DNA of 64,000 nucleotides, from NCBI GenBank assembly GCA_024280375.1, contig JAJRQF010000114.1:25252-89251 (forward strand), given 5' to 3'. The position numbers and the translations under genes are program-made. Source of the stretch: Alphaproteobacteria bacterium. GTDB lineage: Bacteria; Pseudomonadota; Alphaproteobacteria; Rhizobiales; Rhizobiaceae. Of this stretch, positions 43,614-51,815 are shown piece after piece (the first letter of the stretch is position 1; every line of letters begins with the position of its first letter). The notes under the pieces were generated by a model, which saw only the letters and a program-made list of their open reading frames with translations, was not told the origin of the DNA and did no database searches.

Positions 43614-44381
43614 CTATTTTTTGCTCTTAGGCATCAACCCGTTTTTTACAATCCAGAAGAAAACCGGATAGGGCATAAGGCGTAAGAATTTTACAAACCA
43701 GACGAGCGGTTTGGGGAAATTCACTTCGTATTTTTTGGCGCGTATTCCGGCAATGGTTTTTCGGGCCGCCACATCGGGTTCGACCAAAAGTGGCATCGGA
43801 AACTTGTTTTTTTCAGTCATCGGCGTGCGTACAAAGCCGGGATTGATGATTGTTATATCAATTCCCTTGGGTGCAAGTTCCAATTTGCTTGCCTCCGCCA
43901 GTGAAACCAGTGCAGCCTTGGAAGCATTGTAAGCGCCTGCACCGGGCAGACCGTTATATCCGGCAATTGAAGCGACCCATGCTATATGGCCTTGGCCGCG
44001 CTCGCTCATTTTTGGAACAATTGCTGACAGGCCATTGGTAACGCCAAGATAATTGGTCTCAATAATCGTGCGGAAGGTTTCCGCCGCTGGCTTTGCCGTG
44101 GTGCTTGCGGCGCTTACACCTGCATTGAAAATGGCCAAATCAATCGGGCCAAGATTAGCCTCAATGTGGGCGGCACATTCTGCCATGGCCTTGGCATTCG
44201 ATACGTCGAGCGGGTAGGCGTGAACGTTCGTATAATCATCGGCAAGCGATTGTAGTTTGTCTTTGGAACGGGCAGATATGGCGATATTGGCGCTGGTTGC
44301 TGCCAGCTGTTTAACAAGTTCCATGCCAATGCCCGAACTTGCGCCGGTGATCCAGATTGTATTCCATTTAGGGTTTTGCAT
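43614..44381 (-). CDS. Short-chain dehydrogenase/reductase, ketoreductase-like
   Basis: 255 residues. TGASSGIGMELV, NAGVSA, VASIAGYNGLPGAG and YNASKAAL are the coenzyme and catalytic motifs. The C-terminal basic/hydrophobic stretch (about 225-250, WFVKFLRLMPYPVFFWIVKNGL) could anchor it to the membrane, as in the DltE/YqjQ-like SDRs. Convergent with the crotonase (3 bp gap), divergent from the TauE gene. Substrate unknown. Confidence 0.85.
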   Translation of the reverse strand: MQNPKWNTIWITGASSGIGMELVKQLAATSANIAISARSKDKLQSLADDYTNVHAYPLDVSNAKAMAECAAHIEANLGPIDLAIFNAGVSAASTTAKPAAETFRTIIETNYLGVTNGLSAIVPKMSERGQGHIAWVASIAGYNGLPGAGAYNASKAALVSLAEASKLELAPKGIDITIINPGFVRTPMTEKNKFPMPLLVEPDVAARKTIAGIRAKKYEVNFPKPLVWFVKFLRLMPYPVFFWIVKNGLMPKSKK

Positions 44382-44482
44382 GTTTTGCCTGAAACCTGAT
44401 ACTCAGCAGGCCTTGGTTTGATAATAAGCGATTCGAATTTTCTCATTCTAATCTGTTTTCTGGAGATTTTGTGATTCAATAA

Positions 44483-45220
44483 ATGTTGATGGACCTATCA
44501 AATTTTGCAATTGCCTGTGTTACACTCACCGCTCTGCTGGTGGGGTTTTCCAAAACCTCAGTTGGTGGCGTCGGAATTTTGGCCGTTTTACTGATGGCGA
44601 TGGCGTTTCCCGGCAAGGCATCGCCCGGCGTATTGCTGCCAATGTTGATTGTCGCCGACATATTTGCTGTTATTTATTACCGACGAGATTGCAATTGGTC
44701 GATATTGTTCAAAATCCTGCCGATGACAGCTATTGGCATATTTATCGGCTATCTGCTTGTTGACATTATTCCTTATGAGATTTTTGAAAAGGTAATTGGG
44801 GCGATTATTCTGGCCATGGTGGTGATGGGGCTGGTGCTTGAAAATCACAAGCAGAGTTTCACATCGAATGGTATGTGGACTTATCTTGTCGGCATTATTG
44901 CCGGTGTGGTAACAATGATCGCCAATGCGGCCGGGCCGGTTTTCGGGGTTTTTCTTTTACAAATGGGGCTGACGAAACAAAGCTTTGTCGGCACAAGAAG
45001 CTGGTATTTTTTGCTGTTGAATATTTTTAAGGTGCCGTTTTCGGCCAATCTGGGGCTGATAACCACCGATACACTGCTGTTGAATTTGATGTTCATTCCG
45101 GCGATTTTTATCGGAGCAGTATTGGGGGCAAAGTTTTTGAAAATGATCAATCTGACAGCCTTTAAATGGTTGATCAGAATTACTGCATTAATTGCGGCCA
45201 TACGGTTGATGATTTTTTGA
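44483..45220 (+). CDS. TauE/SafE family permease
   Basis: 245 residues with eight hydrophobic helices in two repeated halves, characteristic FSKTSVGGVGILAVLLMA and KVPFSANLGLIT motifs. The family exports or imports organosulfonates, sulfite or other anions. The 3' end overlaps the convergent HMG-CoA lyase gene by 33 bp. In this block its position between CoA and mevalonate genes suggests carboxylate transport but the sequence does not show it. Confidence 0.85.
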   Translation: MLMDLSNFAIACVTLTALLVGFSKTSVGGVGILAVLLMAMAFPGKASPGVLLPMLIVADIFAVIYYRRDCNWSILFKILPMTAIGIFIGYLLVDIIPYEIFEKVIGAIILAMVVMGLVLENHKQSFTSNGMWTYLVGIIAGVVTMIANAAGPVFGVFLLQMGLTKQSFVGTRSWYFLLLNIFKVPFSANLGLITTDTLLLNLMFIPAIFIGAVLGAKFLKMINLTAFKWLIRITALIAAIRLMIF

Positions 45221-46069
45221 ATTGATTTTGTTGCTCACAAATGCCTCAGCCTTTGCAAGCATTTGCATATTTATTCGGGTATCAAAGCCCTTGTCTTCGA
45301 GAAATCGAACCAGCTTGCCGGTATCAAGATTTCCCGGTGCGCCGGGGGCAAAAGGGCAGCCGCCCAGGCCCGCAATAGACGCATCGAATGTTTGAACGCC
45401 AAAGGCAAGGCTTGTAGCCACATTGGCCAGCGCATTGTCATTTGTATCGTGGAAATGCCCGGCCAGATTTTCTGCCGATATTTTGGCGCATACGGTGTCC
45501 AGCAGGGTCGAAATATTGTCGGCACTGGCCTTGCCGATTGTATCGCCGAGCGAGATTTCATAGCACCCGATATCCAATAAACGTTCGCAGAGCGATGCCA
45601 CATGCAGCGGGTTGACCCGGCCATCAAACGGGCAATGGGTAATGCAGGAAATATAGCCGCGCACCGGGCATTTTGCGTGGTCGGCAACGGCAATAATCTC
45701 TGTAATAGTGGCAAGACTTTCAGCAATTGTGCAATTGAGGTTGCTGCGGCTGAAACCTTCGGTGGCCGAGATAAAAACGGCTACCTCGCTGGCCCTGGCT
45801 TCCAATGCTAAATGCAGGCCTTTCAGGTTTGGAACGAGAGCTGAATAGGACGTGCCGTTTTTCTTCTTGATGCCGTCGAATACTTTGGTGGAACCGGCCA
45901 TTTGCGGCACCCGTTTTGGCGATACAAAACTACCGACTTCTATTTGCTTCAAACCGGTTGCGGTAAGGTGGTCGACAAGTTCGACCTTCCAGCTGATCGA
46001 GGTTTCAATTGACTCATTCTGCAATCCATCGCGTGGCCCAACCTCGATGATTTTGATGTATTTATTCAT
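45188..46069 (-). CDS. mvaB: Hydroxymethylglutaryl-CoA lyase
   Basis: 293 residues, HMGL-like TIM barrel. Metal and catalytic residues: VGPRDGLQNE, GHFHDTNDNALAN (two His) and the catalytic loop Cys in GLGGCPFAPGAPGN. Cleaves HMG-CoA to acetyl-CoA and acetoacetate, in leucine or mevalonate breakdown. The window also has a class II HMG-CoA reductase 0.6 kb upstream on the same strand, with a GNAT gene on the other strand in between. No methylcrotonyl-CoA carboxylase genes lie near. Confidence 0.92.
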   Translation of the reverse strand: MNKYIKIIEVGPRDGLQNESIETSISWKVELVDHLTATGLKQIEVGSFVSPKRVPQMAGSTKVFDGIKKKNGTSYSALVPNLKGLHLALEARASEVAVFISATEGFSRSNLNCTIAESLATITEIIAVADHAKCPVRGYISCITHCPFDGRVNPLHVASLCERLLDIGCYEISLGDTIGKASADNISTLLDTVCAKISAENLAGHFHDTNDNALANVATSLAFGVQTFDASIAGLGGCPFAPGAPGNLDTGKLVRFLEDKGFDTRINMQMLAKAEAFVSNKINSKNHQPYGRN

Positions 46070-46218
46070 TCACCTATTCCATTAGATTGGTAGGAGCCAC
46101 TGGGCCAATATTGCATGGATATTCGGTTGTAGTGAGGCTTTTTTGCAGATGAAAATTTTTCATTCATCCTTTGGTTAATTCAGTTTACTGTTTTGAATTC
46201 TGCAAATATAATTCACTG

Positions 46219-46689
46219 ATGGATGAAATTCGCAATTGCCAAACATCGGATGTGGAAAATATTGCCAGCCTTTGGCATATCGCATGGCACAGCGCGCATG
46301 GTGCAATTGTACCTGCGGAACTGGTGAAACTGCGAACACTGGATAGTTTTATTCAACGTACAGGTGATCTTGTCGCGCAAATCAGGATTGGTGGGTTGGG
46401 TGCGGTTCAGGGTTTTTCAATCACCAGAGAGGGCGAATTATACCAGCTCTACGTGTCCACGATGGCGCAGGGAACGGGATTGGCGAAACTGCTGATTGAT
46501 GATGCGGAAGCCCGAATTAGGGCCGACGGCTATTCGCATTCATGGCTTATTTGTGCGGTGGGTAATGACCGCGCTGCCGCTTTTTACCGGAAGTGCGGGT
46601 GGGAGCTGATCGAGACCGAAACCCACGAATTGGATACATTGGGCGATGCTTTTCTGCTTGATTGCTGGCGCTTTGAGAAGGCGCTGTAG
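46219..46689 (+). CDS. GNAT-family acetyltransferase
   Basis: About 156 residues from ATG 46219 (MDEIRNCQ). Acetyl-CoA-binding loop VSTMAQGTGLAKLLIDDAE (Q/R-x-x-G-x-G/A form) and the following GNDRAAAFYRKCGWE identify GNAT. Acceptor not known. It lies between the HMG-CoA lyase and reductase genes but on the opposite strand. Confidence 0.85.
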   Translation: MDEIRNCQTSDVENIASLWHIAWHSAHGAIVPAELVKLRTLDSFIQRTGDLVAQIRIGGLGAVQGFSITREGELYQLYVSTMAQGTGLAKLLIDDAEARIRADGYSHSWLICAVGNDRAAAFYRKCGWELIETETHELDTLGDAFLLDCWRFEKAL

Positions 46690-46701
46690 TCGCAGCCGCT
46701 T

Positions 46702-47970
46702 TTAACCATTTCGCATTTCGACTAAAATCTGCTCGGCAAATTCAACACGCACGTTTTTTGCTTCAACCATTTTTATCGCTAATATTTCAATCTCTGCACC
46801 CACGGCACCGGCAGCCAGCGCCACATTATTGGCGTGCAGGCTCATATGGCCGCGTTGGATGCCCTCGGTTGCCAGCGCCTTAAGCGCCGAGAAATTTTGC
46901 ACCAGACCAACGGCTGCAATAATGCTCGCCAGACGGTCGGCGGAACTGATATTCATGATTTTCATTGCCATTTGTGCGCTTGGGTGCACCCTGGTGGCGC
47001 CGCCGACAATGCCAATCGGCATGGGTAATTCTAGCGTGCCGGTAAGATTGCCCTCATTGTCTTTTTCCCAGCGGGTGAGGGCGGAATATTGACCGGAACG
47101 CGCCGCATAGGCATGGGCACCAGCCTCTACCGCTCTGGTATCATTGCCTGATGCCAGTACCACGGCAGATATGCCATTCATAATGCCCTTGTTGTGGGTG
47201 GTGGCGCGGTAGGGGTCTGCCACAGCAAAACGCCCGGCGCGGATGATCGCATCGCGGGTCTTTGCGCCTCCTATAGTGCTTGCGGGAAATGTTGCGCGGG
47301 CGCGCACCAGCCTGCGGTCGGCGAGATTGGAGAGAATGCGCAATTCGACCTTGCCGCCGGTCCATTGCTCGACTTTGTCGGCCAGTTTTTCAACCATCGT
47401 ATTGACCGTGTTGGCCCCCATAGCATCGCGGCAATCGACAATAATATGGGCAACAACAATGGGTGGATTTGTGTCCAGTACCCGCACTTCAAGATCGCGA
47501 AACCCGCCGCCAAGCTGCACAAGTAATGTGTCACATTCATCGCATATGGTTTTGATTTCGCTTATGTTTTCAAACAGGGCAGCGCGGGCGGCAAACGGGT
47601 TTTCAAGGCCAGAAATCTGGATTTGCCCGATCATGCAGTTCTCATCTTTGCTGGTGAAAATACCGCCCGTATCGCGGCACTGGCGCGCCCCATTGCAGAC
47701 CGCTGCAATGACGGAGGATTCCTCCGTTGCCATTGGCACCAGCACATCTTCGCCATCTATGATGAGGTTTGTGGCAATGCCAAAGGGAATGTTCATCGTG
47801 CCAATGACGTTCTCACAAAGGTGATCTGCGGTCTCGCCAAGGGGTGCACTTGCGGCTGAAAAAGCTGCTTTTTCCTCTTTCGAAAGCCCGGTTAAATCGG
47901 CAATTTTTGCAAGCCGTTCAAGGCGGGAAAGCTTGTGAAAGCCTGAAATGCGTGATGTGTTTACTGGCAC
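46702..47970 (-). CDS. mvaA: Class II (degradative) HMG-CoA reductase
   Basis: About 422 residues. The preferred start is GTG at 47970 (PVNTSRISGFHKLS), as GAGAGA lies six bases upstream; GTG at 48003 is the alternative. Catalytic residues of the class II type are present: Glu in ATEESSV, Lys in THNKGIMNG, Asp in GNDTRA and the C-terminal His in LHANNVALA; the ENVIG dimerisation motif is seen too. In Pseudomonas mevalonii the enzyme oxidises mevalonate to HMG-CoA with NAD. Together with mvaB this gives mevalonate to acetoacetate and acetyl-CoA. No mevalonate kinase is near, so biosynthetic use is less likely. Confidence 0.92.
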   Translation of the reverse strand: MPVNTSRISGFHKLSRLERLAKIADLTGLSKEEKAAFSAASAPLGETADHLCENVIGTMNIPFGIATNLIIDGEDVLVPMATEESSVIAAVCNGARQCRDTGGIFTSKDENCMIGQIQISGLENPFAARAALFENISEIKTICDECDTLLVQLGGGFRDLEVRVLDTNPPIVVAHIIVDCRDAMGANTVNTMVEKLADKVEQWTGGKVELRILSNLADRRLVRARATFPASTIGGAKTRDAIIRAGRFAVADPYRATTHNKGIMNGISAVVLASGNDTRAVEAGAHAYAARSGQYSALTRWEKDNEGNLTGTLELPMPIGIVGGATRVHPSAQMAMKIMNISSADRLASIIAAVGLVQNFSALKALATEGIQRGHMSLHANNVALAAGAVGAEIEILAIKMVEAKNVRVEFAEQILVEMRNG

Positions 47971-48035
47971 GTTTATTCTCTCGATTACTACCTGCGATAA
48001 CACACAGCTTAGGGCTAATTATTGACGTTGTCACT

Positions 48036-48656
48036 TCAGCAGGGTGGCTTGCGCATCAGGCTCGCAAGCTGCTTGATTTCATGCCCAATGCCGTGCGCGT
48101 CTACTTGAGTAGCGGCGGCTATGCGCACCTCATCCGGTTTGTTTTGTGCCAGTTTCCAGGTTCCGTCAATGGTGGTCACCCGCATTGAAATTGGCACGAT
48201 CATGCGTTGCATTTTCTCTAAAACGGGCGGTGAAACCTTATCCATTTTCCACGGCTGCTTAGGCGTAAGCCTTGTTTCAAACTGATTGGAAATGCGTTCT
48301 AAAATGCCCGATAGTTTGTCTTGGGGCAGGCGCTGCATTTTTCCGCGCAGATGTACTGCCACATAGTTCCAGGTTGGCACCTGATCATCGACCTCATACC
48401 AGTCTGGCGAGATATAGCTGTCGGCGCCGACAATGGAAATTACCACATTTTGCGGAGTTTCAAGCAGTTTCAATATGGGGTTGGAGCGCACCAGATGCGC
48501 TTCCATATATGTGCCATCTTCGGAAAGTAAAAAAGGGATGTGGGCGAGCAGCGGGCCGTTTTCGGCATTGATTACCAATGAGCCAAAACTGCGATTGCGG
48601 GCAAAATCTATATTGAGCTTTTCAGGGGCTTTGCGGAAATTCAAATTGGGATGCAT
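48036..48656 (-). CDS. PaiB-family FMN-binding protein
   Basis: 206 residues of split-barrel flavin-binding fold: NRSFGSLVINAENGPLLAHIPFLL, VVISIVGADSYISPDWY and VPTWNYVAVHLRG are PaiB family marks. PaiB is described as a negative regulator in Bacillus; its activity in proteobacteria is not known. Upstream of it lies HMG-CoA reductase's 5' region (about 30 bp apart), same strand. Confidence 0.85.
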   Translation of the reverse strand: MHPNLNFRKAPEKLNIDFARNRSFGSLVINAENGPLLAHIPFLLSEDGTYMEAHLVRSNPILKLLETPQNVVISIVGADSYISPDWYEVDDQVPTWNYVAVHLRGKMQRLPQDKLSGILERISNQFETRLTPKQPWKMDKVSPPVLEKMQRMIVPISMRVTTIDGTWKLAQNKPDEVRIAAATQVDAHGIGHEIKQLASLMRKPPC

Positions 48657-48713
48657 GGGAACTCTCGTGTTTTTCAGGTTTGTTCGGACTTTGAACCCGG
48701 TTGTCAGCTTAAA

Positions 48714-49799
48714 TCAAGCCTCAATCACCTCAACGCCGAAATCTTGCAGCTCGGCCAGATATTCCTCAAGCGAGACAAGTCCAATACAGGCCATTGCACC
48801 GGCAGGGAGCGGCTCGCCCCTTGCCAGTTTTTCGGCCAGAACAATTGCCGGAACGGTTGGAATATGCGGGCCATATCCATCTTTGGCGATGATAAACCAT
48901 GTGCGGGTCAGGTTTTCGCCCGCGTGTCCTTTTCCAGAAATGATCATATGCATACCACCGTCAGCGCTGCCAAAAATATCGAACCAATTGCTGATTTTCA
49001 GCATCGGGTTTGCCAGCCGTTTTAGCGGTAAAGGGATGCCCAAACGGACAATCCATGAAAGCCCCCAGAGCCCCAAATGCAGCGGTGATAATTCAAGCCC
49101 GGCGGAGAACTGAATTTTTTTGATGCCGTAATGTTGGGGCAGAAGATCAAGATCGGGAATATCGCAATTGGCCATCCAGCGCTTGCCAAGGCCCGGATAA
49201 TCCTGCCGGTAAATATCCTGCCAGCCGTGCGGGTGTTTGGTCGCGCTGGCAAATGGCTGAAGCTGTTTGCCCACATAGCTTAAAATGCCCTTGGTGGTGG
49301 CCAGACCGCGTTCGGCCTTTTGTCCGGGGCTGATGCCATATTTGAGCCGGGTGATTTTGGAGAAGTCGGATTTGTAATGTTCGAGCACGGCGGATGAAAG
49401 CCCCGGCACGGTGCTTGCGCCGCTGATGACGCATATATTTCTGGCTTTCGCCTCATCGTCTAATTGGCTGATATTGGTGACGAAATCGCGGCCATCTGCA
49501 AGGTCAATATAGTGGGCTTTATTGGCAATACAGGCTTTGGCGACCGCATAATCAGCCCCTTGAAACGGCCCGCATGTGTTGATTACCACGCTGGGTTTGA
49601 GCCGTTGCAATTGCTCATCAAGCGCCGTGTGAACATCAAAGATCGCCACTTTTGCCCGTTCGCCAAGCGCGCTTGCCAAGCATTCGGCTTTTTGCCGATT
49701 GCGCCCGGCGATGATGATGCCAAGACCTTTCGCCACCAGTGCCCTGGCGATGCGTTTGCCAAAATTGCCGTAGCCGCCGAGGATGAGGATATTATGCAT
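48714..49799 (-). CDS. Saccharopine dehydrogenase-like NAD(P)-binding protein
   Basis: About 361 residues from ATG 49799 (MHNILILGGYGNFGK); the frame is open 18 further codons. An N-terminal Rossmann fold (GGYGNFGKRIA) is followed by a substrate-binding region (GASTVPGLSSAVLEHY). Overlaps the DUF4166 gene stop by eight bases, so translation is coupled. Similar proteins in trans-acting enoyl reductase/homospermidine groups; no substrate can be named. Located with DUF4166 and DUF2269, a recurrent triad. Confidence 0.8.
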   Translation of the reverse strand: MHNILILGGYGNFGKRIARALVAKGLGIIIAGRNRQKAECLASALGERAKVAIFDVHTALDEQLQRLKPSVVINTCGPFQGADYAVAKACIANKAHYIDLADGRDFVTNISQLDDEAKARNICVISGASTVPGLSSAVLEHYKSDFSKITRLKYGISPGQKAERGLATTKGILSYVGKQLQPFASATKHPHGWQDIYRQDYPGLGKRWMANCDIPDLDLLPQHYGIKKIQFSAGLELSPLHLGLWGLSWIVRLGIPLPLKRLANPMLKISNWFDIFGSADGGMHMIISGKGHAGENLTRTWFIIAKDGYGPHIPTVPAIVLAEKLARGEPLPAGAMACIGLVSLEEYLAELQDFGVEVIEA

Positions 49800-50418
49800 C
49801 AAGTGACATTTCTGTAATTTCAAACGTGCCGCCATAGGAATATAACTCGCCAAAAAGCGGGTGGGTTATGTTCATGAACATGGAAAATTCAATGTCAGAT
49901 ATGGCGCGTTCTTCGGCATTTGCCCGGCCAAACAATAGCGTAAAGGGCAGGGGGATGGGCCTGCCAAAAATCTTGATGCAATAGCCACGGTGTTGCAAAA
50001 TCACCTGGTCGCCATCATAGGAATATGCAGCGCGCCAGCCAATGCCGCTTGAGGTCCATTCCACCACTTCGTTTCCCCCGACCGGTTCCATGCAGGAAAA
50101 GAAATTGTAATTCTGGCCGTCAGGAAAGCTGAATTCTCGCTCAAGGCAAAAATATGCGCTGTCTGGTTTGCTGGCGAAATTGACCACGGTTTCGATATTT
50201 GATCCGGCCTTTGGGACAAGCGTTTTGGTGATGGCAAATAGTGGCGCAAACATCTTCACTAGCCAGTGAAGTTTGATATCCAATCGACCTTTAACGATGA
50301 CACTATCGCGGCTGAAGGGCCGGTTGGCATAATGCTTGTGCATGACGGGCGGCAATTGGGCCCATGATTTGCCAAAGATGGGTTGAAAAATAGGCTGATG
50401 GTGAGAATTTTCTGTCAT
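49792..50418 (-). CDS. DUF4166 domain protein
   Basis: 208 residues, with ARPYYDLF-like start absent but a mostly beta fold: WTSSGIGWRAAYSYDGDQVILQHRGYCIKIFGR and PLPFTLLFGRANAEE are conserved in DUF4166. This domain is often fused to or next to saccharopine dehydrogenase-like proteins. Function not known. Confidence 0.82.
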   Translation of the reverse strand: MTENSHHQPIFQPIFGKSWAQLPPVMHKHYANRPFSRDSVIVKGRLDIKLHWLVKMFAPLFAITKTLVPKAGSNIETVVNFASKPDSAYFCLEREFSFPDGQNYNFFSCMEPVGGNEVVEWTSSGIGWRAAYSYDGDQVILQHRGYCIKIFGRPIPLPFTLLFGRANAEERAISDIEFSMFMNITHPLFGELYSYGGTFEITEMSLDA

Positions 50419-50446
50419 GTATGGAAAGTTCAGCCTATCAATTCGT

Positions 50447-50914
50447 ATGGATTTTCTACTGCTTAAATGGATTCATATTATAAGTTCGACCATTTTATTT
50501 GGCACTGGCATTGGTACGGCATTTTATATGTTCATGGCCAATCGGCGTGGAAATCTTTCTGACATCGCTTTTGTAACACGTCATGTGGTGATTGCCGATT
50601 GGTTGTTTACGACACCTGCGGTCATGGTACAACTTGCAAGCGGCGTGGCAATGGCCATCATGCTTGATCTGGAATTTGCCGAGGGCTGGATTTTTTGGGC
50701 ATTGGTGTTGTATTTTTTCACCGGCGCGTGCTGGCTGCCGGTTGTCTGGATGCAGATAAAAATGCGTAAATTAGCCCGGTGCGCGGTGGCGAATGGCGAG
50801 GAGCTGCCATCAGAATACTGGAAAATGGATAAATGGTGGATAGCGCTCGGGTCACTGGCTTTTCCGGCTGTTGTGGCTATATTCTGGCTGATGGTTTTTA
50901 AACCGGATTTGTAA
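50447..50914 (+). CDS. DUF2269 integral membrane protein
   Basis: 155 residues from ATG 50447 (MDFLLLKWIHI); an ATG at 50417 would overlap the divergent DUF4166 start. Four hydrophobic helices; LKWIHIISSTILFGTGIGTAF with a helix His near the N-terminus resembles DUF2269. Divergent from the saccharopine dehydrogenase-like block, with which it often groups. Confidence 0.82.
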   Translation: MDFLLLKWIHIISSTILFGTGIGTAFYMFMANRRGNLSDIAFVTRHVVIADWLFTTPAVMVQLASGVAMAIMLDLEFAEGWIFWALVLYFFTGACWLPVVWMQIKMRKLARCAVANGEELPSEYWKMDKWWIALGSLAFPAVVAIFWLMVFKPDL

Positions 50915-50980
50915 ACCGGAAAGCCGGGTTACTCATATAAGTTTGACCGTAATACGTTGCGATTTGAAAGAATTTGATTG

Positions 50981-51553
50981 ATGGAAATCACACCGTCAAA
51001 AAAAGTTGAAGGCAAAGCGGAAGCACTTTACCGGGCTGAGGGCGATGATTTTACCTCACACGAAGTGGACGTATTAACACTCACATTTGAGGGTATTACC
51101 GGTGATTATCACGAAGGAATAAGCCGCAATTCTGGCGGGCGGGAACCGTGGTATCCGCGTGGTACGGAAATGCGGAATGAGCGTCAATTGTCCATGCTTT
51201 CAGCCGCTGAGCTGGCGATTGTGGCGCAGCGGCTGGATATTCCGGTGATCCGGCCTGAATGGATTGGCTGTAATATTTTGATGGGCGGCATTGATAATCT
51301 TTCATTTTTGCCGCCGCGCACGATTTTAATGTTTGAGGGTGGTGCAACCATTCGCATTGATGGCAATAATGGCCCCTGTAAGGTTTCCGGTCGCGCCATT
51401 GCTGCGCATTACGAAGGGCGTGAGGATTTAGCCCTTGGTTTTTCCCGTGAGGCGAAAAACATTCGTGGCCTTGTTGGCTGGGTTGAAAAGACCGGGGTGA
51501 TTAAAAAGGGTGAGGCCTTTACCGGGCGCATTCCAGCGCAGTGGATATATTGA
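50981..51553 (+). CDS. MOSC-domain protein
   Basis: 190 residues from ATG 50981 (a TTG three bases upstream is an alternative). MOSC domain with DYHEGISRNSGGREPWYPRGTEMRNERQLSM and the putative sulfur-binding Cys in NNGPCKVSGR. MOSC proteins move sulfur to the molybdenum cofactor or to metals, or reduce N-hydroxylated compounds. There is a molybdenum hydroxylase in this window, but 30 kb away. Confidence 0.85.
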   Translation: MEITPSKKVEGKAEALYRAEGDDFTSHEVDVLTLTFEGITGDYHEGISRNSGGREPWYPRGTEMRNERQLSMLSAAELAIVAQRLDIPVIRPEWIGCNILMGGIDNLSFLPPRTILMFEGGATIRIDGNNGPCKVSGRAIAAHYEGREDLALGFSREAKNIRGLVGWVEKTGVIKKGEAFTGRIPAQWIY

Positions 51554-51720
51554 AATTTTTCTAGCTGGCAGTGAAAACCTGGCGGCTTTTTCTAATTAAC
51601 TAGCTTTGTAGCCTGACCGCAATTTTCAAATGCCAGCCATGTCCATGACACATCTTTTCGGGCAAAATGGCTGTCCGTTTTGGCTTGAATATATGGATTC
51701 TTCGAACCAATTGACGGTCG

Positions 51721-51748
51721 CGTGGATCCCCGCCTGCGCGGGGATGAC
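51721..51748. repeat. REP-like palindromic repeat (ATCCCCGC-CTGC-GCGGGGAT)
   Basis: Perfect 8-bp arms (51726-51733 and 51738-51745) and CTGC loop, followed by GACGG. This sequence type is a short dispersed repeat seen in many proteobacteria. It lies in the gap between the MOSC gene and the 3' end of hyuAB, which otherwise holds no gene. Confidence 0.6.
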
Positions 51749-51815
51749 GGCGGCGGTGGTGGGAATGATAAAAAAATTGATTAAAATGGATCGCGATTAC
51801 CATTTTAAATCCACC

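Noticed and set aside
46171..46218. Extended N-terminus of the GNAT protein
   Set aside because: The 16 extra residues are Cys/Phe-rich and not part of the GNAT fold; the internal ATG fits better.
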